64,000 nucleotides of DNA from Flavobacteriaceae bacterium 3519-10 (GTDB lineage Bacteria > Bacteroidota > Bacteroidia > Flavobacteriales > Weeksellaceae). Both the position numbers and the translations under genes were made by a program. The DNA is taken from the NCBI GenBank assembly GCA_000023725.1, contig CP001673.1, forward strand, positions 2,704,103-2,768,102, in the 5' to 3' direction. Shown here in pieces: positions 34,313-43,247 of this stretch (its first letter is position 1; every line of letters begins with the position of its first letter). Below the pieces are notes generated by a model that saw nothing but the letters and a program-made list of their open reading frames with translations, searched no databases and was not told the DNA's origin.

Positions 34313-35616
34313 TTTTCATTACTTTTGCCGAAATCTCTACATTGGTTATAAAAAAGAAACTGGCCGGTTTCGTTCAGACGGTCTTTCCCGCAACTAGGGC
34401 AGAACTGCTGCTGTTTGCTATTTTTCTAAGTGTTTACGGCACTTTCGGGACGTATATCGCATTAAATTACAGAATTATTTTCGACGACCGGATTCCGTGG
34501 GATGCTTATTTCAGTTTCGATAACCGCGCCATTGTGCTTACTGGTGGTGGCTATGAGCGGCATCCGCTGGCCAATTACTTTTTCGGCTGGCTCCGCGAAT
34601 TCGCCTATCTTTTTTCAGACGGCAAAAAGAACGATGTTTTCAGGCTTGTTTTAGCATGGTGCAGTAACATCACGATAAGCCTGAGTCTTATTCAGGTCTA
34701 TAAATACTTGAAAAACATCATTGGATTACCCAATAAGATTTCCGTTTTGCTGCTCTTTTTTTTCGCGTGCTTCTCTACGAATATCCTGCTGTCGTTCACC
34801 CCTGAAACTTATACGTACACCCTGTTTTTTCTTATTTTATTTAATTATTACGCCGCGTTAAAACTAAAGAAAGACCAGAAAATCTTTGCAGTTCCTCTCA
34901 CTCTTGCGGCAATTTCTGTCGGTGGACTCACAATCACGAATATTGTGAAAGTTTATATCCCATTGCTTTTCGAAAAAGATATCTTGTGGAACTGGCGCAA
35001 AATCGGGAATACAATGCTGAGAATACTGGCTTCGGCTGCGGTTTTCCTGCTGCTATTCCTGTACCGTGTAGATTTCAAATTTTTAAGCTTTCTGAATAAA
35101 TCCGGTGAGCAGTTCGAGAAATTCTCGAAACCCAAAGTGATTCCGGTTTGGGACATGGTCAGTTCGTGGTTTTTGGGTGGAAATATTCTTTTGGCCGGCT
35201 TTGAGATCCGCGATTATCACAACAGAAAAGGTTTCGAATACAAAGCCCTGTTCATGGAAGTGTATAATTCGTGGGTTCCTTATTTATTCGTTCTGGCCGT
35301 TGTACTTCTGATTTTCTGGAGTTATGTAAAGAACTTTAAGAGAAGATTCGTGCAGATTCTGATGCTTTCCTTTCTGGTAGATATTGCAATCCACGTTATT
35401 TTCAGGTTCGGACTGCACACGTCGTATATCTACGGCGGGCACTTCGTCTTTGTATTTCCTCTGATGTTGGGCTGGCTCTTTTACGCGTACAGAAACGCTG
35501 CGAAAACACTATCAGTACTCTATTACTCAGTATTAGTCTTATTTTTCTATCTGTTACTCAATAATATTTTCCGCATCAGCGAATTTTTTACTTTTCTAGA
35601 GGCCTATTACCGGTAA
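34300..35616 (+). CDS. Polytopic inner-membrane protein of unknown function
   Basis: A 438-residue protein with about ten hydrophobic helices (for example AELLLFAIFLSVYGTFGTYIAL, VLLLFFFACFSTNILLSF, LPYLFVLAVVLLIFW, LYYSVLVLFFYLLLNN). The region between the first two helices (residues 57-90, FDDRIPWDAYFSFDNRAIVLTGGGYERHPLANYFFGW) looks extracytoplasmic, with a conserved-looking D-D and R-H-P-L. That loop arrangement resembles GT-C-type glycosyltransferases and related DUF6080-like proteins of Bacteroidota, but I cannot assign it. The ATG overlaps selO by 13 bp. It ends before a shared terminator with sodC. Confidence 0.7.
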   Translation: MQFVIFITFAEISTLVIKKKLAGFVQTVFPATRAELLLFAIFLSVYGTFGTYIALNYRIIFDDRIPWDAYFSFDNRAIVLTGGGYERHPLANYFFGWLREFAYLFSDGKKNDVFRLVLAWCSNITISLSLIQVYKYLKNIIGLPNKISVLLLFFFACFSTNILLSFTPETYTYTLFFLILFNYYAALKLKKDQKIFAVPLTLAAISVGGLTITNIVKVYIPLLFEKDILWNWRKIGNTMLRILASAAVFLLLFLYRVDFKFLSFLNKSGEQFEKFSKPKVIPVWDMVSSWFLGGNILLAGFEIRDYHNRKGFEYKALFMEVYNSWVPYLFVLAVVLLIFWSYVKNFKRRFVQILMLSFLVDIAIHVIFRFGLHTSYIYGGHFVFVFPLMLGWLFYAYRNAAKTLSVLYYSVLVLFFYLLLNNIFRISEFFTFLEAYYR

Positions 35617-35636
35617 ACAATCATCCGGGAATTCAA

Positions 35637-35672
35637 CACGAAAAAAGCGCATCAACACGACGCGCTTTTTTG
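35637..35672. terminator. Bidirectional terminator between the membrane gene and sodC
   Basis: AAAAAAGCGC (35641-35650) pairs with GCGCTTTTTT (35662-35671); T runs occur on both strands. Confidence 0.8.
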
Positions 35673-35692
35673 TTTTATCGATTATTTACGAT

Positions 35693-36196
35693 CTATTTAA
35701 TTTCAATACAACCTACTCTGCCGCCTGCATTTCCCGTTGGCTGGGTTTTGAAATCGTCTTCAGCCGCGTGGATCACGAGCGATTTTCCGACGATATTTTT
35801 GGTTTCGTCGCCACAACCAAGGCACCATTGGTCTGTTTTAAATACAATTCTGGCTGTTCCCTGCTGATTCGCATTCAGATTTCCGATATCTCCTTTATGA
35901 TGCTGATCGTGGCCCCATTTACCGTGGGATTCGGTCGTAGGGTTCCAATGGCCGCCCGCGGAACTGGCGTCAGCTGCAGAACAGTCTCCTTTTTCGTGGA
36001 TATGAACCGCATGTGCTCCTGGCGTCAGTTTATAAACATTAAGGTCGAGTTCAACATTTTTGCCCTGTTGGGTAAATTTGGCAGTTCCCTGCGTATCAGT
36101 GCCACTTTTAGGTTCGATAACTAAATTTTTCGTCGTTCCGCATGAAAGTGCGAGTGCTGATCCGAAAAGCAAAGTAGAAATAGTTGCGATTTTCAT
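35693..36196 (-). CDS. sodC: Cu/Zn superoxide dismutase lipoprotein
   Basis: The 167-residue protein has a lipoprotein signal (MKIATISTLLFGSALALSC, Cys19), then the copper/zinc SOD beta barrel. Metal-binding positions are visible in VHIHEKGDC (Cu His pair), HWNP, and the HGKWGHDQHHKGDIGN run (bridging His and Zn ligands), with a C-terminal GNAGGRVGC block that completes the disulfide and the active-site Arg. It should dismutate superoxide in the periplasm or at the outer membrane. The reading is complete and no key residue is missing. Its weak TATCTTTA promoter box lies about 30 bp upstream of the start. Confidence 0.93.
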   Translation of the reverse strand: MKIATISTLLFGSALALSCGTTKNLVIEPKSGTDTQGTAKFTQQGKNVELDLNVYKLTPGAHAVHIHEKGDCSAADASSAGGHWNPTTESHGKWGHDQHHKGDIGNLNANQQGTARIVFKTDQWCLGCGDETKNIVGKSLVIHAAEDDFKTQPTGNAGGRVGCIEIK

Positions 36197-36290
36197 AGTA
36201 TATATTTTTAAGGTTTAATTGAATGTATAAAGATACCGAAAATTGAAGTGACCGCTCAGCAGCCATTTCCTGCCGTTGGGTTAGAATCTT

Positions 36291-36321
36291 TTTCAGCAAA
36301 AGCCATTCCGCAATACATTTG
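36291..36321 (+). promoter_or_regulatory. Promoter of the TonB-dependent receptor
   Basis: TTTC (36291-36294), a 19-bp spacer and TACATTTG (36314-36321), 16 bp ahead of the ATG; close to the Bacteroidota consensus. Confidence 0.55.
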
Positions 36322-36337
36322 AATAAAAATAACAGCC

Positions 36338-38557
36338 ATGCAGACCTTTATTATCTCGAAGCTACTTGCCCTTTTCGGAATTATTCTCTCGTGTAGCCTC
36401 ACCGCGCAAATTACGGTTGCGGGAAAAGTAAATTTTAAAAACAAAGGGGTGAAAGATATTTCCGTTACACTGAAAGACACTTACGACGGCGCCACAACCG
36501 ACGAAAGCGGCGCGTTTACTTTTGAAACTTCAGAGAAAGGAAATCTTATCCTGGTATTCTCGAATCCCAAATTTGTTGAAATTGAAAAAGCAGTTACCAT
36601 CGACAATCAACCGGTCACCGTTAACGTAGATTTAAAAGAACAGATTTCCGAAATTGATGCGGTGGTAATTTCCGCAGGTTCCATCGAAGCCAGCGACCGT
36701 AAAAGGGCAACGGTTCTGCTCACCCCGATCGACATTTATACAACAGCCGGCGCGAACGGTCAGGTTACTTCCGCGCTCGAAACACTGCCCGGCGTGCAGA
36801 AAGTGGGTGAAACCGAAGGTCTTTTTGTCCGTGGTGGTACGGGCAGCGAGACTAAATTTTTTATGGACGGAAACCTCGTGAACAACTTTTTCGGGAATTC
36901 AGTGCCAGGACTTAAAGCCATGGACCGGCTGAATACTTCTCTTTTTAAGGGAAATGTGTTTTCCAGCGGTGGATACTCGGCGCTCTACGGTCAAGCACTT
37001 TCATCGGTTCTGGTATTGGAAAGTATTGATTTTCCTGAAATGAATTCTGTCGATATCGGCATCTCTCCGATCTTTCTGTCAGCCGGATTTCAAAATGTAG
37101 ATGATGCAAAAACAAAGTCGTTCGGTATTTCCGCCGCCTACAGCAACCTTGGACTTGTTACTGAAATCCTGAAGTTCAACACCGACTTCATAAAGGCACC
37201 GCGCAGCATCGGCACCAATTTCAACTTCAGAATTAAAAATAAAATGGGCGGCATCCTAAAATATTATGGCAGTTTCGATGAGAACACACTTGGAATTCAG
37301 GAAGAAAGCCTTGAACCCGAAACCGATTACAGCCAGACCTCATTAAAAGGCACTAACACGTTTCACAATTTATCTTTCAAACAGAAATTCGGCAATTATC
37401 TTCTGAATATTGGCAGTTCTTATTCGTACAACAGAAATTTGATTGGCCTTAACGATATTTTCGAAAACGCTGAATTTAATGCGAATTCGATTGACAGCAA
37501 AGGAAATTATTTCAATTCCAAAGCAACTGTGGAACGAAAAATCAACCGCATTTCTGCCGTACGCGGAGGAATCGAATTTAACAAAACCCGCGAGGAAACC
37601 GTCGTTGCACTGTCACCACTCAATTACCGTTTTGATGAACAGATCACGTCACTTTTTGCGGAAACAGATCTGGGCTTCAGCAATGACTTTTCGGCAAAAG
37701 TTGGACTCCGAACTGAACACAGCGCCGCACTAGACCGCTGGAATCTTGCACCCAGAGCGGCTTTGGCTTACCGTATTTCCAAAAAATGGACTTCCTCGCT
37801 TGCGTACGGTATATTCTACCAGAACCCTGAAAACCAGTTTATTGGCAAATATCCACTGAATTTTCAGCGTGCCGAGCATTACATTCTTCAGGTTCAGAAA
37901 TCTGAAGAAGGCCGCAGCCTGAGGCTTGAAGCTTTTTATAAAAACTACAGAGACCTCATCAAGACGCGCCTTGAAGATTACAGGCCGGTAGCCATCAGCA
38001 ACAACGGTGACGGTTTTGCCCAGGGCATCGAATTTTTCTGGCGTGATAAGAAATCACTCAAAAATATTGACTACTGGGTTTCTTATTCTTTTCTCGATTC
38101 TAAAAGAAATTTCCAGAATTACGACCGCAGCCTTTTCCCGAATTTTGCGGCGAAACATACGCTGTCAGTCGTGGCCAAAAAGTTTGTGGTTGACTGGAAA
38201 ACCGGGTTCAATATCTCCTACAGTTACGCATCGGGCAGACCTTATTATAATTTCATGACGGACACAAACGGAGACTATTATCTGAACAACCAGGGAAAAG
38301 CAAAAGATTTCAGCGCCTTGAATTTCAGCATGAACTACCTTCCGTTTTTGGGTCGTAAAGATGCTAAATCGTTTACAGTACTGGTTTTATCGGTGAATAA
38401 CATACTGGCGCAGAAGAATAATTATGGCTATAATTTTTCGAACGACGGTCTTCGCAGCAGGCCAATTCTTCCGTCTGCTGATACCTTTGTTTTCATAGGC
38501 GCATTCATCAGTTTCGGAATCGACAGAACGCAGGACGCGATTGACGGTAATTTGTAA
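36338..38557 (+). CDS. TonB-dependent receptor with carboxypeptidase-regulatory domain
   Basis: The 739-residue outer-membrane receptor has a signal peptide (MQTFIISKLLALFGIILSCSLTAQ), a CarboxypepD-regulatory domain at about 26-110 (ITVAGKVNFKNKGVKDISVTLKDTYDGATTDESG), then a plug (115-230: DAVVISAGSIEASDRKRATVLLTPIDIYT, ALETLPGVQKVGETEGLFVRGG) and a barrel ending in FVFIGAFISFGID. The plug holds the L-P-G-V-Q-K motif and F-V-R-G-G-T-G, typical of active TonB receptors. The substrate is unknown; the size suggests a siderophore or small nutrient rather than a SusC-type glycan receptor. A terminator is not visible before the next gene. Confidence 0.9.
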   Translation: MQTFIISKLLALFGIILSCSLTAQITVAGKVNFKNKGVKDISVTLKDTYDGATTDESGAFTFETSEKGNLILVFSNPKFVEIEKAVTIDNQPVTVNVDLKEQISEIDAVVISAGSIEASDRKRATVLLTPIDIYTTAGANGQVTSALETLPGVQKVGETEGLFVRGGTGSETKFFMDGNLVNNFFGNSVPGLKAMDRLNTSLFKGNVFSSGGYSALYGQALSSVLVLESIDFPEMNSVDIGISPIFLSAGFQNVDDAKTKSFGISAAYSNLGLVTEILKFNTDFIKAPRSIGTNFNFRIKNKMGGILKYYGSFDENTLGIQEESLEPETDYSQTSLKGTNTFHNLSFKQKFGNYLLNIGSSYSYNRNLIGLNDIFENAEFNANSIDSKGNYFNSKATVERKINRISAVRGGIEFNKTREETVVALSPLNYRFDEQITSLFAETDLGFSNDFSAKVGLRTEHSAALDRWNLAPRAALAYRISKKWTSSLAYGIFYQNPENQFIGKYPLNFQRAEHYILQVQKSEEGRSLRLEAFYKNYRDLIKTRLEDYRPVAISNNGDGFAQGIEFFWRDKKSLKNIDYWVSYSFLDSKRNFQNYDRSLFPNFAAKHTLSVVAKKFVVDWKTGFNISYSYASGRPYYNFMTDTNGDYYLNNQGKAKDFSALNFSMNYLPFLGRKDAKSFTVLVLSVNNILAQKNNYGYNFSNDGLRSRPILPSADTFVFIGAFISFGIDRTQDAIDGNL

Positions 38558-38600
38558 AAAACCCTTCGGAACATAAAAACGGCCTTTCGGCGAAATAATA

Positions 38601-38631
38601 TTTTAATGCATATCTGTTTAAAATACCTTTG
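38601..38631 (+). promoter_or_regulatory. Promoter of the secreted helical-repeat protein
   Basis: TTTT (38601-38604), a 19-bp spacer, then TACCTTTG (38624-38631), an exact TAnnTTTG. Confidence 0.5.
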
Positions 38632-38666
38632 CTTCATCAAAAACCAAACAACCAAAATATTAAACC

Positions 38667-39308
38667 ATGAAAAATCTATTTTTAGCCCTTTTCCTTTTCG
38701 CGTCAGCCAGTGCATTTTCGCAGACAGCTTACGAAAAAACGATGACCGACAAAATTGCGCAAGTACAACAGCAGAAGACCGCAGATGAATTCACGGCATT
38801 AGCCAACGATTTTAAAAGAATCGGTGACAAAGAAAAAACCCAATGGCTTCCGTATTATTATGCGGCTTTCGCTACCATCCAGAAAGGGAGACTCGCGATG
38901 CGCGACGGAAAGACCGCGGATTTGGACCCTATCGCCGCTGAAGCACAGAAATCGCTGGACATGGCGATGAGCCTGAATGCAGACAATGCTGAAAATTACA
39001 TCCTGCAGAAAATGATTCACGGATTGAAAATGATGGTAAATCCACAGGAACGATTTATGAGTGAAGGAATGCTGGCAGCCGAGGCACTTTCGAAGGCCGA
39101 AAAACTGGATGCGCAGAACCCGCGGATCTCGCTGATGAAAGCTGAAGACATCTATTATACGCCCGAACAGTTTGGTGGCAGCAAAGCGAAAGGACTTGAG
39201 ACGTTTCAGAAATCACTCGATCAGTACAAAACCTATAAAGCAAAATCTGCGATAGACCCGAACTGGGGACAGGACGAGGCCGAATATTTTCTCGCAAACA
39301 AGCCTTAA
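38667..39308 (+). CDS. Secreted TPR-like protein
   Basis: A 213-residue exported protein. Signal peptide MKNLFLALFLFASASAFSQ; then a helical domain with degenerate TPR-like units (YYYAAFATIQKGRLAMRDGKTADLDPIAAEAQKSLDMAMSL, LAAEALSKAEKLDAQNPRISLMKAEDIYY). No catalytic motif is visible. The family resembles small periplasmic TPR proteins that follow TonB-receptor genes in flavobacteria. Its own promoter and a bidirectional terminator define a single-gene unit. Confidence 0.72.
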   Translation: MKNLFLALFLFASASAFSQTAYEKTMTDKIAQVQQQKTADEFTALANDFKRIGDKEKTQWLPYYYAAFATIQKGRLAMRDGKTADLDPIAAEAQKSLDMAMSLNADNAENYILQKMIHGLKMMVNPQERFMSEGMLAAEALSKAEKLDAQNPRISLMKAEDIYYTPEQFGGSKAKGLETFQKSLDQYKTYKAKSAIDPNWGQDEAEYFLANKP

Positions 39309-39319
39309 ATTTTAAACTA

Positions 39320-39352
39320 AAAATCTCCCTTGATCCGGGAGATTTTCTTTTT
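39320..39352. terminator. Bidirectional terminator
   Basis: AATCTCCC (39322-39329) pairs with GGGAGATT (39337-39344), T-rich on both strands, between two convergent envelope genes. Confidence 0.75.
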
Positions 39353-39888
39353 TATAAACCGTAAACGACGCCTATGTTTGGGATAAAACCACCGCCAAGA
39401 AAGGATTTATCCCGGTCATAAAGAACGTTATACATTCCGCCGATCTGCATATAGATGCGCTCACCAAGTCTTTGCATATAACCGCCGCCCAGATAAAGCG
39501 CTGATTCATCAGCTGAATAGGTAAGATTATCGATCTTGTTTTTCTGATTGATAAAATACTGCTGAAACATACCGGACAGATAGAAATTTCGTGAGAAATA
39601 GTAATTCGCAAACGGACCCACACCAATCATTGTGGAGGAGTGATAGCTGGAGTTTGACCACGTAAAATTGGCTGCCAGACCTGTCTCTAACTCTTCCTTG
39701 AGTTTATAACCAACCCGCGGTGAAAGATATACTGAAATTCCGCCACCATTGCCAAAAGCACCGCCCAAACCTGCGTAACCGCCGAAGGTCCAGCGCTGTT
39801 CCGCGTTCGGGGTTTGTGGAGAGGATTCGGTTTGGGCTTTAGTAAACAGACCGGCGAACAGAAAGGTAAGAACAATCAGATTTTTCAT
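39352..39888 (-). CDS. Small outer-membrane beta-barrel protein
   Basis: A 178-residue exported protein with signal peptide (MKNLIVLTFLFAGLFTKAQ). The mature part reads as an eight-strand barrel: alternating glycine/aromatic strands (WTFGGYAGLGGAFGNGGGISVYLSPRVGYKL, YYFSRNFYLSGMFQQYFI, MYNVLYDRDKSFLGGGFIPNIGVVYGL). It fits the OmpW/outer-membrane beta-barrel class of Bacteroidota with no known ligand. A TAAATTTG box is 26 bp ahead of the start. Confidence 0.78.
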   Translation of the reverse strand: MKNLIVLTFLFAGLFTKAQTESSPQTPNAEQRWTFGGYAGLGGAFGNGGGISVYLSPRVGYKLKEELETGLAANFTWSNSSYHSSTMIGVGPFANYYFSRNFYLSGMFQQYFINQKNKIDNLTYSADESALYLGGGYMQRLGERIYMQIGGMYNVLYDRDKSFLGGGFIPNIGVVYGL

Positions 39889-40006
39889 TTTAGTGGTTTT
39901 AAATATCTGTCGGTCAAATTTATAGGATTTATTTCACAAAAAATGACCGTGATATAAAATTTCTATATCGGAGACTGAAGCCTTTGATAACAGATACAGA
40001 ATGAAG

Positions 40007-40080
40007 TTTTAGCCCCGATGGTAGCGACATCCTTTATCTTTTCTTCACGAAAAGATAAAGATACAGCGGACAGCGGGACG
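40007..40080. repeat. Intergenic boxed-hairpin element 4
   Basis: AGCCCCGATGGTAGCG-rCATCC left box (40011-40032), a perfect 12-bp hairpin (CTTTATCTTTTC 40032-40043 against GAAAAGATAAAG 40049-40060), then right box ATACAGCGGACAGCGGG. The boxes match element 5 almost exactly, while the stem sequence does not. Confidence 0.75.
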
Positions 40081-40135
40081 GGTTTTGTTAGAAGCGCAAC
40101 TCTTCCTGCTCCCTCACAAAGTTCTTTTAATATCG

Positions 40136-40143
40136 TAAATTTG
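40136..40143 (+). promoter_or_regulatory. -7 box of mnmA
   Basis: TAAATTTG, an exact TAnnTTTG, 45 bp ahead of the ATG; no TTTG at -33. Confidence 0.4.
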
Positions 40144-40188
40144 CAGCTCACAAAAGAGCATCCTTGAAATGCTTTATAAACTGAACAT

Positions 40189-41376
40189 ATGAAAATTGTA
40201 GTTGGACTTTCTGGAGGTGTAGATTCCAGTGTTGCAGCGTATTTGCTGCAGAAACAGGGGCATGAAGTGGTCGCGCTTTTTATGCGGAACTGGAACGATG
40301 CATCGGTAACTTTGGAGGATGAATGTCCGTGGATTGAGGACAGTAATGATGCTTTGATGGTGGCGCAAAAACTTGGTATCCCGTTCCAGGTGATCGATAT
40401 GAGCGAACTCTACAAAGAGAAGATCGTTGATTATATGTTTGCGGAGTATGAAAAAGGACGCACGCCAAATCCGGACGTTTTATGCAACCGCGAAGTGAAG
40501 TTCGACGTCTTTATGAAAACAGCCTTATCGCTTGGCGCTGAGAAGGTTGCAACGGGACATTACGCACGCGTCGATTCTACCGTAGACGAAAATGGAAACG
40601 AAATGTTCCATCTGCTGGCGGGTAAAGACAACAATAAAGATCAGTCGTATTTCCTGTGTCAGCTGAGCCAGGATCAGTTATCTAAATCTCTGTTTCCGAT
40701 TGGTGAACTCACAAAACCTGAGGTGCGCGAAATTGCAAAGGAGATCGGTTTGGTTACGGCGGATAAAAAGGATTCGCAGGGATTATGTTTTATTGGTAAG
40801 GTAAGTCTGCCAACATTTCTTCAGCAGCAACTTAAACCGAAAGAAGGCAAAATTGTTGAAATTTTCAAAGATTTTCCTGAACTTACGGCCGAAAAACCGC
40901 AATTTGCGACAAAACTTGAAGAACTGAAGTTTCTGTCCACAAAAAATTCTTATCAGGAATCTGACGGGAAAATCATCGGAAAACACCAGGGCGCGCACTA
41001 TTTTACGATCGGCCAAAGCAAAGGTTTGGGAATCGGCGGACATAAGGAATCATGTTTTATTATTTCGCGCGATATGCCGACGAACACCATTTTCGTGGGT
41101 GAAGGGAAAAATTTCCCGGGACTTTACCAGACTGCATTAAAAATAGATCCGTCTGAGATCCATTGGGTTCGCGAGGATTTACGTTTGCTAAACGGCGAAA
41201 CGATGAAAGTGCAGGCGCGTATCCGCTATCGCCAGGCTTTGGAAGAAGCAACGCTTTACCAGTTTGAGGAAGGTCTTTTTATAGAGTTTGAAAATCCACA
41301 ATCGGCGGTGGCTGAAGGCCAGTTTGCGGCGTGGTACATGGAAGACGAACTGTTGGGAAGTGGCGTGATTTCGTAA
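40189..41376 (+). CDS. mnmA: tRNA 2-thiouridine(34) synthase MnmA
   Basis: The 395-residue enzyme adds sulfur to C2 of wobble uridine 34 in tRNAs for Lys, Glu and Gln, using ATP. The PP-loop SGGVDSS is at 8-14. The catalytic cysteines are Cys99 in [12 protein letters not shown] and Cys200 in [11 protein letters not shown], which give the persulfide pair. GHYARV and a C-terminal OB-like barrel with [13 protein letters not shown] follow. Other window genes with tRNA U34 role: mnmG (59904-61766), which acts on the same nucleotide. Length is usual. Confidence 0.95.
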   Translation: MKIVVGLSGGVDSSVAAYLLQKQGHEVVALFMRNWNDASVTLEDECPWIEDSNDALMVAQKLGIPFQVIDMSELYKEKIVDYMFAEYEKGRTPNPDVLCNREVKFDVFMKTALSLGAEKVATGHYARVDSTVDENGNEMFHLLAGKDNNKDQSYFLCQLSQDQLSKSLFPIGELTKPEVREIAKEIGLVTADKKDSQGLCFIGKVSLPTFLQQQLKPKEGKIVEIFKDFPELTAEKPQFATKLEELKFLSTKNSYQESDGKIIGKHQGAHYFTIGQSKGLGIGGHKESCFIISRDMPTNTIFVGEGKNFPGLYQTALKIDPSEIHWVREDLRLLNGETMKVQARIRYRQALEEATLYQFEEGLFIEFENPQSAVAEGQFAAWYMEDELLGSGVIS

Positions 41377-41426
41377 AACCTACTCAGCGTAAAACCCTCA
41401 TTTTTCGTCAATTAGGAAATATTTTA

Positions 41427-41434
41427 TATCTTTA
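41427..41434 (+). promoter_or_regulatory. Weak -7 box of the GlcG-like gene
   Basis: TATCTTTA lies 14 bp ahead of the ATG, with TTTT five bases upstream; only a partial match to the consensus. Confidence 0.3.
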
Positions 41435-41448
41435 AAAAAAAGAGCAAT

Positions 41449-41850
41449 ATGAATATTACACTAGAAAATGCTGAAAAAGCGGTAGCAGCTGCAAAAGCAA
41501 AAGCTACAGAAATGGGTGTTTTGATGAACATCGCAATTGTAGATTCCGGCGCGAACCTCATCGCTTTCGCACATATGGACGGCGCATGGTTGGGCTCAAT
41601 CGATATCGCACAGAAGAAAGCTAGAACCGCCAGATATTTTAATATGGACTCCGGCGAAATCGGAAAACTGTCGCAGCCCGGTGGCTCACTGTATCAGATT
41701 GAACATTCAAATGGTGGTTTAATTACTTTCCCGGGAGGCGTTTGCATTAAGGATGCTGACGGTGAGATCATCGGCGCAATCGGCGTTTCCGGAGATTCTG
41801 TTGATAATGACCATAAAGTTGCCAAAGCAGGAGCGGACGCTCTTTCGTAG
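41449..41850 (+). CDS. GlcG/HbpS-like heme-binding protein (DUF336)
   Basis: The 133-residue protein has the HbpS/GlcG alpha-beta fold. [13 protein letters not shown] opens a helix; [22 protein letters not shown] and the C-terminal [20 protein letters not shown] are the family signature. Relatives bind heme or are of unknown function, some being secreted; there is no signal peptide, so this copy appears cytoplasmic. It is the only gene between mnmA and the LytTR operon and shares a strong bidirectional terminator. Confidence 0.85.
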   Translation: MNITLENAEKAVAAAKAKATEMGVLMNIAIVDSGANLIAFAHMDGAWLGSIDIAQKKARTARYFNMDSGEIGKLSQPGGSLYQIEHSNGGLITFPGGVCIKDADGEIIGAIGVSGDSVDNDHKVAKAGADALS

Positions 41851-41866
41851 CGTACGGTTTAAATTA

Positions 41867-41902
41867 TAAAAAAAAGCGTCTATTTTCGGCGCTTTTTTTT
41901 AT
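41867..41902. terminator. Bidirectional terminator
   Basis: AAAAAAAAGCG (41868-41878) pairs with CGCTTTTTTTT (41890-41900); the two convergent genes end at this hairpin. Confidence 0.75.
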
Positions 41903-42642
41903 TTTGACAACCATTCTTTAAAATCTTTCACCCTGTCGCGGCTTACCGTTATTTCCATTTCGGGCTGAAACTCAAGTTCAATTTTATAGTAGGGCGAGGT
42001 ATGGATGTTTTTTATACAGTCTGAATTGATGATGAACTGGCGGTTTACGCGGAAAAATTTGCTTTCGTCGACAAGGTTTTCAAGTTCGTCGAGCGTAAAG
42101 TCAGTTGGGTACGTGCGTTCTTTGGTCTGCAGGTACACAATTTTATTCTCGCTGAAAAAGCATGATGCTTCGTGCGTCTGGATAATCTTCAGATTGTAGC
42201 CGATCTTCACCAAAATCCGCGAGAGTTTCTGCTTTTCCTCTTTAATTAAAGACTTGATTTCCTGCATATTGTGCGGCCGTTCGCTCGGCAGGAAACTTTT
42301 GTGTTTTTCAACCGCTTTACGCAGATCTTCTTCCGAAATCGGCTTCAGCAGATAATCAATTGAATTTAATTTAAATGCCTTCAGCGTGTATTGATCGAAG
42401 GCGGTTGTGTAGATCATAAAACTCCTGGTGGGAACCTTCTCGAAAATATCGAACGACAAACCGTCGCCCAACACAATATCTGAAAATATTAGATCCGGAT
42501 GTTCATTCTGTTGTAACCACGCGACACTCTCTTCCACTGAGTGTAACGTCGCAACAATCTCTAATTCAGAAAATAAGCTTAATAAACGCAACAGTTTACG
42601 CGCCGCCGGTTTTTCGTCTTCAATAATTATAGTTTTTATCAT
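41899..42642 (-). CDS. LytTR-family response regulator
   Basis: The 247-residue regulator has a receiver domain with acidic residues E8/D9, phospho-acceptor D55 (LIFSDIVLGDG), a Thr near 80 and a Lys in LLKPI. The C-terminal LytTR DNA-binding domain starts near 145 (IVYLQTKERTYPTDFTLDELEN) and contains the R-V-N-R-Q-F-I-I-N motif. It is the output partner of the histidine kinase at 43248-44564, with two 2TM genes between them. It probably controls envelope functions; target sites are not visible here. Confidence 0.9.
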   Translation of the reverse strand: MIKTIIIEDEKPAARKLLRLLSLFSELEIVATLHSVEESVAWLQQNEHPDLIFSDIVLGDGLSFDIFEKVPTRSFMIYTTAFDQYTLKAFKLNSIDYLLKPISEEDLRKAVEKHKSFLPSERPHNMQEIKSLIKEEKQKLSRILVKIGYNLKIIQTHEASCFFSENKIVYLQTKERTYPTDFTLDELENLVDESKFFRVNRQFIINSDCIKNIHTSPYYKIELEFQPEMEITVSRDRVKDFKEWLSK

Positions 42643-42660
42643 CTCCTTCTTTGCACCTGT

Positions 42661-42951
42661 TTATTTGTATTTATCCATCAGTTCGCGGGTTTTCTGTTCT
42701 TCCCATTTCCTGCCCAGAATGAACTTCGGTACATACACTCCGATGCCGTGGGCGAGCAGCCCGATACCCCAGAAGATGGCCGTCCAGTAATTATCCATAT
42801 CACCCGCACTTGCGCCACCTTTCACATTCTGGGCCACGATGAACAGGTTTACTAAGATATAAACTGCGGCGTGAATATAAAACCCTTTAATTGCTTTAAC
42901 CTGTTTTTTAGCCTCCTGATATTTGCGGTCGTTACTGTTAAAATCTTCCAT
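42661..42951 (-). CDS. 2TM domain protein
   Basis: The 96-residue protein has the 2TM pattern: KYQEAKKQVKAIKGFYIHAAVYILVNLFIVAQNV then an extracytoplasmic loop, YWTAIFWGIGLLAHGIGVYVPKFI, and a conserved C-terminal LGRKWEEQKTRELMDKY. Two transmembrane helices are obvious. The same unit is fused to the C-terminus of the histidine kinase upstream and repeated in the next gene (42938-43240). These domains may shape membrane assembly of the sensor; their function is unknown. Overlap with the upstream gene is 14 bp. Confidence 0.85.
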   Translation of the reverse strand: MEDFNSNDRKYQEAKKQVKAIKGFYIHAAVYILVNLFIVAQNVKGGASAGDMDNYWTAIFWGIGLLAHGIGVYVPKFILGRKWEEQKTRELMDKYK

Positions 42952-43240
42952 TGTTGCTGGTTTTCATTAGTTCTCTGGTTTTTTTCCATTCCCATTCTTT
43001 AATTCCGGGAAGGAATATGCTCACGGCGTGTATTATAATTACAATTCCCCCCAGCACACCGCTATATAAATTTACGCCTTGTTTAAGATCGGTGCCGCGT
43101 GCAGCTGTCATTAAAAACTGCATCATGGTAAATAAATTAATCAACAGATAAATGAAAAAGTGAATATAAAATCCTTTGATTTCTTTCATCCTTCTTCTGG
43201 CCTCGAGATACTTTATGTTCTCATCGTTATAGGTTTCCAT
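42938..43240 (-). CDS. 2TM domain protein
   Basis: A 100-residue second stand-alone 2TM protein (YLEARRRMKEIKGFYIHFFIYLLINLFTMMQFL and GIVIIIHAVSIFLPGIKEWEWKKTREL). It shares the R-M-K-E-I-K-G-F-Y-I-H and W-K-K-T-R-E-L-M blocks with its neighbour and with the kinase's C-terminus. Starts 7 bp after the kinase stop. Having two free copies beside one fused copy suggests gene duplication inside the operon. Confidence 0.85.
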   Translation of the reverse strand: METYNDENIKYLEARRRMKEIKGFYIHFFIYLLINLFTMMQFLMTAARGTDLKQGVNLYSGVLGGIVIIIHAVSIFLPGIKEWEWKKTRELMKTSNNGRF

Positions 43241-43247
43241 CGTTAAA

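Larger units (their letters stand above)
39889..40188. other. Divergent 300-bp intergenic region with promoters and repeat element 4
   Basis: Between the small barrel gene and mnmA. It contains TAAATTTG on the minus strand (39915-39922) for the barrel gene, boxed-hairpin element 4, and TAAATTTG (40136-40143) for mnmA. Short ORFs overlapping element 4 are not convincing. Confidence 0.6.

Noticed and set aside
36256..36339. 27-codon minus-strand ORF with a Cys end, divergent from the TonB receptor start
   Set aside because: It overlaps the receptor promoter and has no supporting start signal; the + strand promoter boxes explain the region.
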